From Roseiarcus sp963742305 (GTDB lineage Bacteria; Pseudomonadota; Alphaproteobacteria; Rhizobiales; Beijerinckiaceae), in NCBI GenBank assembly GCA_963742305.1, contig CAVULN010000046.1, forward strand, positions 1 through 64,000: a stretch of DNA of 64,000 bases, read 5' to 3'. The translations under genes and the position numbers were made by a program. Shown here piece after piece: positions 27,488 through 36,982 of the stretch. Below the pieces are notes generated by a model. The model saw only the letters and a list, made by a program, of their open reading frames with translations, did no database searches and was not told the origin of the DNA. Positions within the stretch are counted from its first letter, which is position 1; each line of letters starts with the position of its first letter.

Positions 27488-29042
27488 AAGTCGGTCGGGG
27501 CGCCGCCTTCCGCCTTGCGGCGGGCGACGAAGGCCGTGAGCGCGTCGAGCCGTTCAGGCTCGAGTGGGGGATCGACGAAATCGCGCAGGCGCTCGGCGAC
27601 GATGCGCTCGGCCGCGTCGCAGCGCGGTCGGGGAACCCGCTTCGCGCCAGGTCTCGTAGTTGCGCCAGTCGGAGATCATCGGCGAGAAAAAGGCGGTGCG
27701 ATAGCGCGACTGGGTGTGCTCGGCGCCGAAGAAATGCCCGCCGGGCCCGACCTCGCGCATCGCGTCGAGCGCCAGCTCCGATTCGTCCACCCGCATCGGC
27801 CGCAGGAACTCGGCGATCATCGCCAGAAGATCGGCGTCGAGCGCCATCTTCTCGAACGAGGCTTGCAACCCGCCCTCCATCCAGCCCGCGCCATGCATGA
27901 GCAGGTTGACGCCGCCCATGATCGCGCCCCACAGCGAGAACACGCTCTCATAAGCCGATTGCGCGTCGAGCGAATTGGCGGCGTTGGCGTTCGAGGAGCG
28001 GTAGGGCAGGCCAAGCCGGCGCGCGAGCTGGCCGCCGACGATCGCGGTCTTCATGTATTCGGGGGTGCCGAAGGCCGGCGCGCCCGACTTCATGTCCACG
28101 TTCGAGGTGAATCCGCCATAGACGAATGGCGCGCCCGGCCGCGCGACCTCGGTCATGATGAGGCCCGCGAGCGCCTCGGCATGCTGCTGGGCGAGCGCGC
28201 CGGCGAGCGTGACCGGCGCCATCGCCCCGGCGAGCGTGAACGGCGTCATGACCACAACCTGATTGCGGCGCGCCATCTGGATCATTCCCTCCAGCATCGG
28301 CGTGTCGAGCCTGAGCGGCGACGACGAGTTGATGACCGTGAACAGCGAAGGCTCGCGCTCCAGCGTCTCGTCGTCGAGCCCACGGGCGATCCTGACCATC
28401 TCGATCGCGTCGAGAATGCGCTCGCGCCCGAGGCTATAGGCGTGGATCGGCTTGTCGGACAGCGTCAGCATATCGAACAGGGCGTCGAGATGGCGGACCG
28501 AGGGGTGGATGTCGATGGGCTCGACCGGATAGCCGCCCCAGAAGTGAATCGAATCGAAGCTCTGCCCGAGGCGGATGAAATTCCGATAGTCGTGGGCGTT
28601 GCCGGGCCGCCGCCCGCCGGCGCGGTCGTAGGCGTTGGGCGCGCTCGCGACCGAGCCGAAGGCGATGTGGCGGCCGCCGATCGCAAGATCGCGCGCCGGA
28701 TTGCGCGCATGCAGCTTGAACTCCCTCGGCGCGAGCCCGATGTGCGCCTCGACCAGACCCGGATCGAAGCGGACACGGCGCGAAGCCGGGTCGACGTCGG
28801 CGCCGGCGCTTTTCAGCATGGCGCGCGCCTCGTCGTGCAGGAAGTCGACGCCGATGTCCCTGAGCACGGCAAGAGCCGCGGAATGGATGGATTCGAGCTC
28901 GTCGGGGGAGACGAGATCGAGCGGCGGGAACGGCAGCGAGCGGCTGGCCCATGGGCCGGACGGCGCCCGCTCCCCCGCCGCGCTCGGCCGAGCGCCGGCG
29001 CCGCCCGCGCCCGGGATCCTGCGGCGGCGATTCGGTTGTCAT
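27484..29042 (-). CDS. MttB-like (trimethylamine methyltransferase family, COG5598) protein, two frameshifts
   Basis: Corrinoid-dependent-type methyltransferase superfamily. The body is clear: LVSPDELESIHSAALAVLRDIGVDF, HIAFGSVASAPNAYD, DKPIHAYSLGRERI, TPFTLAGAMAPVTLAGALAQQHAEALAG, FGTPEYMKTAIVGGQLARRLGLPYRSS, and GGHFFGAEHTQSRYRTAFFSPMISDWRNYETW near the C-terminus. The end continues in another frame as RIVAERLRDFVDPPLEPERL and stops at 27484; the junction is near 27614-27622. The N-terminal ATG (MTTESPPQDP) at 29042 needs a second shift in a G/C-rich stretch near 28980-29020. The length is 3n+2, fitting two extra bases and about 518 residues. There is no internal TAG, so this is a non-pyrrolysine homologue. 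No corrinoid protein gene is adjacent. Confidence 0.82.
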
Positions 29043-29193
29043 TGTCGTCCTCGGATTGTCCCCGGCGCGCGTGCGCCGCCCGATGGCGCCGCATCGCGAG
29101 TCGGCGCCTGGCGTCTTGTAGCGGACTTGTCGGCAACATGCGCGCGCCAAAATGGCGTCCGGCCATGCCGGCTCGCGCCGACCCCTCGCAGCC

Positions 29194-30228
29194 CTATTTC
29201 GCCGCGCGCAGCTTCGGCGGCTCGGCCGGGACGGCCTGCAGTTTTGGCGCCTCGGCCGAGGCCGTCTGGGGTTTCGGCGGCTCGGCCGCAGGGGCTTCCG
29301 GTTCGGGCGGCCGCGCCGCCGCGCCACCCGAGAAGCGTGCGATGAGCCAGGAGCGGAACAAGGCCACCGCCTCGTTGCTCAAATCCTCGGGATGGGTGGT
29401 GAGGTAATAGCCGTAGCCCTCGTCGAGCCAGAGATCGAACGGGCGCACCAGCCGGCCGGCCTCGATCTCCTCGTGAAACAGGAGCGGATCGAGCAGCGCC
29501 AGCCCGTCGCCCATCATCGCGTATTGGGCCGCGAGCTGTTGGGTGTCGAACACCAGACCCCGGTCGACCGCCAGATCGGGGCGCCCGATCGAGCGGACGA
29601 ACATCTCCCAGAAAAAGTGCCGCGGCTGGTTATCGATCTTGAGATGCAAAAGGTCGCTGGTCGCGATGAGCCTGCCCGGATCGCTCGCGTCGATCGTCTC
29701 GAGAAGCTTCGGGCTGCACAGAATCGTCGAGCGCACCATCCACAGGAGATCGTGGATCGCGTCGGTGACGCGGGGCTCCGAATAGACGATGGCGATGTCG
29801 ATGTCGCCGTCCACTTCTGGACCCGAGGTGGGCTTCGAGACGATTTCGAGCGAGATGCCGGCATTCTCGGATCGGAAGTCGCGCAGGATCGGAATGGCGA
29901 GCCGGTGGGCGAACGAGGTCGGCAGCGCGACCTTGAGCACCCGCTTCGGGCGCCCCTTCTCCTTGATCACTTCGCCCAGCGCCTGGTCGATCCGGTCGAA
30001 GGACTTCGAAACGACAGGAAGGATGTGCCGCCCGGCTTCGGTCAGCACCAGCTGTTGGGGGCGCCGCTCGAACAGCGCCACGCCGAGAAAGTTCTCGAGC
30101 ACGATCACATGACGGCTGACCGCGCTCTGCGCGACCGTCAGGCTGTTGGCGGCGGCGGTGAAGCTCAGATGCTGTCCGGCCGCTTCAAAGGCTCTCAGCG
30201 CATTGAGCGGCAGCCACTTGCGGTCCAT
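29194..30228 (-). CDS. LysR family transcriptional regulator (GcvA-type) with repeat tail
   Basis: LTTR of 344 residues. The N-terminal HTH is LPLNALRAFEAAGQHLSFTAAANSLTVAQSAVSRHVIVLE..LG (residues 7-54). The GcvA-like effector domain follows with VALPTSFAHRLAIPILRDFRSENAGI and FDTQQLAAQYAMMGDGLALLDPLLF. After about residue 305 it carries an Ala/Pro-rich extension ending in three 10-residue units (AEPPKPQTAS, AEAPKLQAVP, AEPPKLRAAK). A GGAGGAGGA sequence abuts the ATG at 30228. It lies upstream of, and on the same strand as, the mttB-like/MFS genes, and is a plausible regulator of them. Confidence 0.88.
   Translation of the reverse strand: MDRKWLPLNALRAFEAAGQHLSFTAAANSLTVAQSAVSRHVIVLENFLGVALFERRPQQLVLTEAGRHILPVVSKSFDRIDQALGEVIKEKGRPKRVLKVALPTSFAHRLAIPILRDFRSENAGISLEIVSKPTSGPEVDGDIDIAIVYSEPRVTDAIHDLLWMVRSTILCSPKLLETIDASDPGRLIATSDLLHLKIDNQPRHFFWEMFVRSIGRPDLAVDRGLVFDTQQLAAQYAMMGDGLALLDPLLFHEEIEAGRLVRPFDLWLDEGYGYYLTTHPEDLSNEAVALFRSWLIARFSGGAAARPPEPEAPAAEPPKPQTASAEAPKLQAVPAEPPKLRAAK
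29197..29286 (-). repeat. Tandem 30-bp repeat (x3) encoding the LysR tail
   Basis: Three imperfect 30-bp copies at the 3' end of the LysR gene encode 10-residue units of the form AE[PA]PK[PL][QR]xxx. The GGCGGCTCGGCC / GGCGCCTCGGCC core recurs at 30-base spacing. It looks like a slippage-expanded C-terminal tail. Confidence 0.75.
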
Positions 30229-30486
30229 TCCTCCTCCACGCGCGGCGCATTTATCTCACCCATGCTTTTGCGCGCGCGTCAAGGTTCGATTCATAGTTCA
30301 TGAACAACGGATCGGGCAATCGTGACCGGTCCCGACGAACTCGCTTTCAACATGAATCGCCGCCGCCGTGACGGCCCGGCTGAGGCCGGGCGCGACATCG
30401 CCGAACCAGGCTCCCTGCCCGCGACCCTTTCCATCAAGCCGCCCGCGCATTAGATAAGCCTCCGAAATCCCCAAAACCGAAGCCTC

Positions 30487-32064
30487 ATGCCAGACCCCAA
30501 TCCTGTCGCGCGCCGGCGCACCTTCGCGATCATCTCGCACCCCGACGCCGGCAAGACGACGCTGACCGAGAAGCTGCTGCTGTTCGGCGGCGCGATCCAG
30601 CTCGCCGGCGAAGTGCGCGCCAAGGCCAACCGCCGCCAGACGCGCTCCGACTGGATGGGCATCGAGCGCGAGCGCGGCATCTCGGTCGTGACCTCGGTCA
30701 TGACCTTCGAATATGGCGACTGCGTCTTCAACCTGCTCGACACGCCGGGCCACGAGGACTTCTCCGAGGACACCTACCGGACGCTGACCGCCGTCGACTC
30801 CGCGGTCATGGTGATCGACGCGGCCAAGGGCATCGAGGCGCGCACCCGCAAGCTGTTCGAGGTCTGCCGGCTGCGCGACATCCCGATCGTCACCTTCATC
30901 AACAAGATGGACCGCGAGACCCGCGATCCGTTCGACCTCCTCGACGAGATCGAGAAGACGCTCGCGCTCGACGCCGCGCCGATCAACTGGCCGATCGGCC
31001 GCGGGCGCTCGCTCGCCGGCGCTTACGACATCCGCCGCAGCCGCCTCACGCCGCTCGGCAAGGACGCGCCGGCGTTCGCGGTCAACGGACCCGACGATCC
31101 GCGCGTCGCCGCGCTTCTGCCCGAGCACGAGCGCGCGCAAGCGATCGAGGAGCTCAACCTCGCGGTCGAGGGGCTCAAGGCGTTCGACCAGACAGGCCTT
31201 CCTCGAAGGCCACTGACGCCGGTCCTGTTCGGCAGCGCGCTCAAGGATTTCGGCGTCAGCGATCTGATCGACGCGCTGGCCGAATTCGCGCCCGCCGCCG
31301 CGCGCGCAGGCCGCCGCGAGCCGCACGGTGCAGGCGGACGAAGCCAAGATGACCGGCTTCGTGTTCAAGATCCAGGCCAACATGGACCCCAACCACCGCG
31401 ACCGCATCGCCTTCCTGCGCGTCTGCTCGGGCCAGCTCAGGCGCGGCATGCGGGCGAAGCTCGTGCGCACCGGCAAGCCGGTCACGCTCTCCGCGCCGCA
31501 GTTCTTCTTCGCCCAGGACCGCTCGCTCGCCGAGGAGGCCTTCGCCGGCGACGTGGTCGGCATCCCCAATCACGGGCTGCTGCGCATCGGCGACACGCTC
31601 GACCGAGGGCGAGGAGATCGTCTTCCGCGGCGTGCCGAGCTTCGCGCCGGAAATCCTGCGGCGGGTCAAGCTCGCCGACGCGATGAAGGCCAAGAAGCTG
31701 CGCGAGGCGCTGCAGCAGATGGCGGAGGAAGGCGTGGTGCAGGTGTTCCTGCCGCACGACGGCGCGGCGGCGATCGTCGGCGTGGTCGGCGCGCTGCAGC
31801 TCGACGTGCTGACCGAGCGGCTCGCCGCCGAATATGGCCTGCCGGTGACCTTCGAGCAGAGCCGCTTCGAGGTCTGCCGCTGGATCTCGGGCGACAAGGC
31901 TGAACTCGAGAAGTTCCTCGACCGCCTATCCGTCGTCGGTCGCCTCCGACCTCGACGGCGCGCCGGTGTTCATGGCGTCGAGCGCCTTCAACCTGCGCTA
32001 CGAACAGGAGCGCTGGCCGAAGATCGCATTCACCGACGTCAAGGATTACCAGAAGGCGGCGTAA
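30487..32064 (+). CDS. prfC: Peptide chain release factor 3, three frameshifts
   Basis: GTPase that recycles RF1/RF2 from the ribosome after termination. The G domain is intact: ISHPDAGKTTLTEK (P-loop, residues 17-25), RGISVVTSVMTF (G2), LLDTPGHEDFSEDT (G3) and FINKMDRE (G4). Later domains are split: DEAKMTGFVFKIQANMDPNHRDRIAFLRVCSG, then GVPSFAPEILRRVKLADAMKAKKLREALQQMAEEGVVQVF, then DLDGAPVFMASSAFNLRYEQERWPKIAF, each in a different frame. Junctions are near 31299-31309, 31601 and 31920-31923. The span is exactly 3n, as three single-base insertions would give, with a 524-residue product of normal RF3 length. The conservation on both sides of each junction argues for sequence error. It is divergent from the LysR gene. 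Confidence 0.92.
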
Positions 32065-32449
32065 GGGCCCGGGCGTTGCGGCGGCGCGCTCCTTCGGGCG
32101 AGCGGTGCGCTACTTGGAATGCGCTTCGAGGCACTGAGCGGACGGCGTCAGTTTCCGACCCAACTTTTCGGTGCGCCGCATGAAAGCGCTCGAGAACGAG
32201 ATCGATCAGGGCGCCGACGTCGGCGGGCGCCGGCTCCCTGGCCGGTCGGAGCAGCGGAGGATTTGTCCGCCGGCCTTTTTTTGCGCCTCTCCAAAGCCGG
32301 GCGGGCCAAAAAGCGTCCCGCGATCCTCGTTCCCCGTCAATGTGGCGTTTTTTACCGGGCGGCGCCGCTCAAGGCGGCGGCTTGACCCGCGCCCCAATCC
32401 GGGTCAGGCAGGCCCCCAGGGCGCGACAGCCCTCGGCGGGAGACCAAGA
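32065..32449. other. Intergenic region between prfC and the HdeA-like genes
   Basis: About 385 bases. A weak hairpin GCGGA/TCCGC (32254-32270) followed by CGGCC and seven T (32276-32282) may terminate prfC transcription, or may belong to the leader of the HdeA-like genes. Open frames across it show no family resemblance. Confidence 0.45.
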
Positions 32450-32815
32450 ATGAGAATGAAATTCATTATACCGTTTTGTGCAATGGCGCTTATGGGCGCC
32501 AGCGCGGCGCATGCTCAGGTCGAGCTGAACTCCTATGCGGATTCCAAGGGCAATCTCGATGTTCAGAAGCTGACCTGCGGCCAGCTCGCCAACACCTTCC
32601 AGGAAGACGCCGACTTCATGACCGTCTGGTACAGCGGCTGGTACAACGGACTGGCCGGCTACAGCAAATTGAAGGTCGACCGCGCCAAGGAGCTCGAGCA
32701 TCGGGTCATCGTCTATTGCAAGGCCAATCCGAAGACCAAGGTCATCACCGCAATGGACATCCAGTTCAAGAAGATGCGCAAGGAACTTGGCATCAAGGTC
32801 AACGACGAGAAATAA
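32450..32815 (+). CDS. HdeA/HdeB family periplasmic protein (copy 1)
   Basis: Secreted protein of 121 residues. Signal peptide MRMKFIIPFCAMALMGASAAHAQ, then a mature domain with the HdeA pattern: KLTCGQLANTFQEDADFMTVWYSGWYNG and HRVIVYCKANPKTKVITAMD. The two cysteines (LTCGQL, VYCKAN) are expected to form the single disulfide that HdeA uses as an acid-activated periplasmic chaperone. The start ATG at 32450 follows GGCGGGAGACC. A second copy follows 83 bases downstream, so they likely form one unit. The acid-stress role is inferred from the family. Confidence 0.85.
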   Translation: MRMKFIIPFCAMALMGASAAHAQVELNSYADSKGNLDVQKLTCGQLANTFQEDADFMTVWYSGWYNGLAGYSKLKVDRAKELEHRVIVYCKANPKTKVITAMDIQFKKMRKELGIKVNDEK

Positions 32816-32898
32816 CCCGAACCATCTTTGCTTTTGGCGCGCACGATGGACTGGCCTGGCGCGCCTCGACGAACCCCCAGATCGGAAAGAGAGGAACA

Positions 32899-33273
32899 AT
32901 GCTCGCCTCATTCACAAGGCAGGGACGCGCGCCCAGTTTGCGGATCGCGCTTGCCGCGGCGGCGTTTGCCGCGTCCGTTTCAGCGTCGTACGCCCAGGTC
33001 GAATTGAAGACCTACATGGACGACAAAGGCTATCTCAACGTGCGCGCGCTAACCTGCGCGCAGCTCGCCAACACCTTCCAGGAAGACGCCAACTTCCTCG
33101 GCGCCTGGTACAGCGGCTGGTGGAACGGCCACCTCAAGCGGCACACGGTCAACATCCCGCGCGCCAAGCAGGGAATCCACGAAGTCATCGTCTATTGCAA
33201 AGCCCATCCGGACGACAAAGTGATGGACGCGGTGGACGCCTTTGTGAAGAAGGTTCAGGCGGGCGGCCAGTAA
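32899..33273 (+). CDS. HdeA/HdeB family periplasmic protein (copy 2)
   Basis: Paralogue of the preceding gene, 124 residues. It has a longer signal region (RQGRAPSLRIALAAAAFAASVSASYAQ) and a mature domain aligned through VELKTYMDDKGYLNVRALTCAQLANTFQEDANFLGAWYSGWWNG and IHEVIVYCKAHPDDKVMDAVD; both cysteines are kept. The middle differs (HLKRHTVNIPRAKQG instead of LAGYSKLKVDRAKEL), suggesting different partners or pH range. RBS AGAGAGGA precedes the ATG at 32899, and a strong hairpin follows the stop. Confidence 0.85.
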   Translation: MLASFTRQGRAPSLRIALAAAAFAASVSASYAQVELKTYMDDKGYLNVRALTCAQLANTFQEDANFLGAWYSGWWNGHLKRHTVNIPRAKQGIHEVIVYCKAHPDDKVMDAVDAFVKKVQAGGQ

Positions 33274-33286
33274 ACGAGGATTCAAG

Positions 33287-33313
33287 CGGCGGCGCAGGAT
33301 GAGCGCGCCGCCG
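33287..33313 (+). terminator. Hairpin terminator after HdeA-like pair
   Basis: Perfect 9-bp stem (CGGCGGCGC / GCGCCGCCG) with a 9-base loop, starting 14 bases after the stop of the second HdeA-like gene. No T run follows, so termination may be inefficient. Confidence 0.55.
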
Positions 33314-33397
33314 ACTCCTGACAAGGCTCGGCACGGGCCGCGGCTTGCGCATCGCGACTCAGCTCCATAACTCAGGGGCTGACCCGCGAGAGCCCCA

Positions 33398-35455
33398 ATG
33401 ACCAGTGCGCCGAACGACGCGAACCCGCTTCTCGAACCCTGGACCGGGCCGTTCGAGGCCCCGCCGTTCGACCGCGTCGAGCCTCGCCATTTCCCGCCCG
33501 CGCTCGACGCCGCGCTCGCCCAAGCGCGCGTGGAAATCGACGCGGTCGCCGCCGATCCCGAGCCTCCGACCTTCGCCAATACGATCGAGGCGCTCGAGCG
33601 CAGCGGGCGCCGTCTCGACAAAGTGGCGAGCGTCTTTTTCAATCTCGCGGGCGCCCACACAAATGACGAATTGCAGGCGATCGAGCGCGACATCGCGCCG
33701 GTTCTCGCGCGCCACCGCAGCGACACCTATCTGAACGACGCCTTGTTCAGGCGCATCGACGCACTCAAGGCCGGCGAGAGCAAGCTCGAGCTTTCGCCCG
33801 AACAAAAGCGCGTGCTTGAGCGCTATCATCTCGATTTCACACGCGCGGGCGCCGGCCAGCCGCCGGAAGCCAAGGCGCGGCTGGCGGCGATCTCGGAGCG
33901 GCTCGCGACGCTCGCCACTCAGTTCGGCCAGCATGTGCTCAAGGACGAGAAAGACTGGCTCATGCTCCTGAGCGAGTCCGATCTCGACGGCCTGCCGGAT
34001 TTCCTTGTCGCCAGCGCCGCGCGCATCGCCGCCGACCGCGGCCATCCCGGCCAATACGCGATCACCCTCGCCCGATCGAGCGTCGAGCCGTTCCTGCAAT
34101 TCTCGCCCCGCCGGGATTTGCGCGAGCGAGCCTTCCGCGCCTGGACGGCGCGGGGCGAGAACGGCGGCGCAACCGACAATCGCGCCATCGCCGCCGAGAT
34201 GGTGCGGCTGAGAGCCGAGCGCGCGCGTCTGTTGGGCTACGAAACTTACGCCCACTACCGGTTGGCCGACACGATGGCGAAGACGCCGCAAGCGGCGCTC
34301 GATCTTCTCGAGTCGGTCTGGGCGCCGGGCGTCGCCAGCGCGGGCAAGGACGAGGAGGCGCTGCAGGCGATCGCCGCGAGCGAAGGCGCCAATTTCAAGG
34401 TCGCGCCGTGGGACTGGCGCTACCTGTCGGAAAAGCGGCGTAAGGCCGAGTTCGACTTCGACGAGGGCGAGCTCAAGCCGTATCTCGAGCTCGACCGCAT
34501 GATCGAGGCGGCCTTCTACGCCGCGGGCCGCCTGTTCGGCCTCGAGTTCGCCGAGCGCTCCGACCTCAAGCTCTATCACCCCGACGTGCGCGCCTGGGAA
34601 GTCAAGGGCGGCGACGGCGAGCCGAAGGCGCTGTTCCTGGGCGATTATTTCGCCAGGCCCTCGAAGCGCAGCGGCGCCTGGATGAGCAATTTCCGCGGGC
34701 AACAGAAGCTCGACGAGCCGCGCCTGCCGATCGTGGTCAATGTGATGAATTTCGCCAGGGGGGCCGAGGGCGGGAAGAGCCTGCTCAGCGTCGACGAAGC
34801 GCGCACCCTCTTCCACGAATTCGGCCACGCGCTGCACGGGATGCTGTCGGACGTCGCCTATCCGCGCATCTCCGGAACCCATGTCGCCGGCGATTTCGTC
34901 GAGTTTCCCTCGCAGCTTTTCGAGCACTGGATTCAGGCGCCGGAAATGCTGCGCCGCTTCGCGCGCCATCATGAAACCGGCGAGCCGATGCCCGACGCGC
35001 TGATCGACAAGCTTCTCGCCGCGCGCGCTTTCAACCAGGGCTGGGCGACGGTTGAGTACACGGCCTCGGCGCTGGTCGACCTGAAGCTCCATCTCGAGCC
35101 CGAGACCGCCGACCTCGACGTCGTCGCCTTCGAGCGGGACGAGCTCGAGCGGATCGGCATGCCCGGGGCGATCGCCATGCGACATCGCACGCCGCACTTC
35201 CAGCATATCTTCTCGGGCGGCTATTCGGCCGCCTATTACAGCTATCTATGGTCGGAGACGCTCGACGCCGACGGGTTCGAGGCTTTCGAGGAGGCCGGCG
35301 ACATCTTCGATCCGGGCGTGGCGCAGCGGCTCGAGAAATATGTTTACGCCGCCGGCGGCGCCCGCGATTATGACGAGGCCTACCGGGCCTTTCGCGGCCG
35401 CTCGCCTTCGCCCGAAGCGCTCTTCCGCAAGCGGGGGCTGGCCGACGCATCTTAG
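33398..35455 (+). CDS. M3 family metallopeptidase (oligopeptidase A / dipeptidyl carboxypeptidase type)
   Basis: Cytosolic zinc oligopeptidase of 685 residues. The HExxH motif is in TLFHEFGHALHGML (about residue 473), with the third ligand Glu in DFVEFPSQLFEHW. The substrate-binding C-terminal region is HIFSGGYSAAYYSYLWSETLDADGF. The N-terminal block FDRVEPRHFPPALDAAL and the KDEKDWLMLLSESDLDGLPDF segment are typical of Dcp/OpdA. No signal peptide. OpdA versus Dcp cannot be settled by motif alone. Frame intact. The gene is convergent with the DUF2778 gene. Confidence 0.93.
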   Translation: MTSAPNDANPLLEPWTGPFEAPPFDRVEPRHFPPALDAALAQARVEIDAVAADPEPPTFANTIEALERSGRRLDKVASVFFNLAGAHTNDELQAIERDIAPVLARHRSDTYLNDALFRRIDALKAGESKLELSPEQKRVLERYHLDFTRAGAGQPPEAKARLAAISERLATLATQFGQHVLKDEKDWLMLLSESDLDGLPDFLVASAARIAADRGHPGQYAITLARSSVEPFLQFSPRRDLRERAFRAWTARGENGGATDNRAIAAEMVRLRAERARLLGYETYAHYRLADTMAKTPQAALDLLESVWAPGVASAGKDEEALQAIAASEGANFKVAPWDWRYLSEKRRKAEFDFDEGELKPYLELDRMIEAAFYAAGRLFGLEFAERSDLKLYHPDVRAWEVKGGDGEPKALFLGDYFARPSKRSGAWMSNFRGQQKLDEPRLPIVVNVMNFARGAEGGKSLLSVDEARTLFHEFGHALHGMLSDVAYPRISGTHVAGDFVEFPSQLFEHWIQAPEMLRRFARHHETGEPMPDALIDKLLAARAFNQGWATVEYTASALVDLKLHLEPETADLDVVAFERDELERIGMPGAIAMRHRTPHFQHIFSGGYSAAYYSYLWSETLDADGFEAFEEAGDIFDPGVAQRLEKYVYAAGGARDYDEAYRAFRGRSPSPEALFRKRGLADAS

Positions 35456-35511
35456 ACGGATGAACCCTTCCGGCCGTATGCTCCCGACCGGGATGCGCGC
35501 TGAACGCGGCC

Positions 35512-36588
35512 TTACAGTCCGGCGACCACCGCGAGCTTGGTGATCTGCCCGTTCTGGTAGGCCCTAAGAAAAGCCTGGTAGTCCTTGACCGACACGCAAC
35601 CGTTCGAATCGCCCTTGGGGCCGAGCATGAACGGGTGCGCGAGCAGCCCAGCCCGCCCGTAGACTCCACCCTCGCCGATCGGATTGAGACGCAGCGCCTG
35701 CACGCCGTGGAAAAGGCTCTCCCTCAGCGTCAGCTGGTAGAGATGGGGCGGCGTCGGGCCCTTCGCTCGTTCGCTCACGTAGCGCGGATTGTCCAGCGCC
35801 TCTCCCAGGCCCGAATGGGCCTCGAGCTTCGTCCCATCCGGAAGATAGACGACGCGCGCCTTGATGTCATAGACCGCGGTGGTGCGGTCATAGCCGGAGA
35901 CGGCGGTCGGCGCCGAACTTCCGAACGGCGACGGCAGGCTGAACAGCGGACCTCTGCCGAGGCCGGTCGCCTCCCTCTCCCTTTGCTCGCCAATCGCCGG
36001 CTGGGCAGAGGGTCGCGCGGGCGCCGCGGAGGCAACCGCCGGCGAAGCGCCCGCCGGGGAGGTTTGGCGCCCCCATCCGAACAGTTTCTGAATCAGATTG
36101 CGGTTGTCGCCTGGGGCGGCTGCGGGAGGCCGCGCGACCGCCACTTCGGGGCGGGACGCATGGCGCTCGGGCGCCTGAGGCTGGGCGGGCGCGGCCAGTT
36201 CGGGCGGACGAGGCGGCGGCAGGGGGAAGCTCTCGGTCTCGCTGATCTCGGGCAGATCGCGCGCCGGCGGCTGAGGCAGGCCGGCGGCCGGCGGAATCGC
36301 CGGCGCTGGACCGGGAGCAGGCGAGAACGGTTCAAGGGCCGGCAGGGGTATGGGCGCCGGAGTCAGGCGCGGGGCGACTTCGAGGCTCGCCACCTGCGCG
36401 GGCTGGGCCGATTGCGCCGCCGGGACCGGAGGCTTCAACTGAGCCAGCACGCTCGCGTCGATGACGATGTCGTGGAAGGGCTTCGAGACCCCCTGGGGCG
36501 CCGGCGCCGGGGTCCAGAACGCCGCGTCGGGAGCGCCCGAACCGCGCCAATGCAGCAGCCAAACGCTAAGCGCCCCGGCGAGGACCAC
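35512..36588 (-). CDS. DUF2778 domain protein (Tlde1-like / L,D-transpeptidase-related), membrane-anchored
   Basis: Protein of at least 358 residues with an N-terminal hydrophobic anchor (VVLAGALSVWLLHWRG), a long Pro/Ala-rich linker (residues about 60-215), and a C-terminal DUF2778 domain: YLPDGTKLEAHSGLGEALDNPRYV and the catalytic-type block FMLGPKGDSNGCVSVKDYQAFL (His plus Ser/Cys as in L,D-transpeptidase-like folds). The first usable start in the open frame is GTG at 36588. An ATG at 36685 with a G-rich upstream element would give a better anchor (SPRRVLLKVLPGATA) if one extra A just after it is an error; the span from 36685 is 3n+1, in line with that. DUF2778 members act on peptidoglycan peptides. 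Confidence 0.8.
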   Translation of the reverse strand: MVLAGALSVWLLHWRGSGAPDAAFWTPAPAPQGVSKPFHDIVIDASVLAQLKPPVPAAQSAQPAQVASLEVAPRLTPAPIPLPALEPFSPAPGPAPAIPPAAGLPQPPARDLPEISETESFPLPPPRPPELAAPAQPQAPERHASRPEVAVARPPAAAPGDNRNLIQKLFGWGRQTSPAGASPAVASAAPARPSAQPAIGEQREREATGLGRGPLFSLPSPFGSSAPTAVSGYDRTTAVYDIKARVVYLPDGTKLEAHSGLGEALDNPRYVSERAKGPTPPHLYQLTLRESLFHGVQALRLNPIGEGGVYGRAGLLAHPFMLGPKGDSNGCVSVKDYQAFLRAYQNGQITKLAVVAGL

Positions 36589-36982
36589 CGCGGTCGCGCC
36601 AGGAAGGACCTTAAGGAGAACCCGCCGAGGACTATCCCCGCCCTCAAACGAAAGGTTGTCGAATGTTGCGTCGAGTTCCGTTCATCCCCCGCCCTACGCG
36701 AAACGCCTCACAACTGAATCAAATTAGCGCGTACGCGTTGAGCCTTTCTTAACGCAGACCACCGCCCGGCGCCAAGCCCCGGCGGGGGCGCTGTTCAACA
36801 GCTTTTATTCCCATTCCAGCAATGTATAGAATAGGCGAGCCAGCCATCGCGGACCACCTTGGCGTCGCTCCAGACAGATGGGTCGGGATATGCGGAACGG
36901 CGGCGGTCGACGGCAAACAAACCTTGCCGTGACTTTCCCTGGCGGTCTCCGTTATTTGGCGCCGGGCCGTCGGCCAAGCCCG
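36589..36982. other. Intergenic region with probable 5' end of the DUF2778 gene
   Basis: The first ~97 bases probably encode the true N-terminus of the DUF2778 protein (see that entry). The rest, 36686-36982, shows an AT-rich patch near 36715-36760 that could hold its promoter. No convincing gene. Confidence 0.45.

Noticed and set aside
27484..29042. Pyrrolysine-containing MttB
   Set aside because: No in-frame TAG occurs in the coding body, and no pyl genes are in the window.
30487..32064. Programmed frameshifting in prfC
   Set aside because: Three junctions at unrelated sites with no slippery heptamer or downstream structure, and similar junctions in many other genes; sequence error is simpler.
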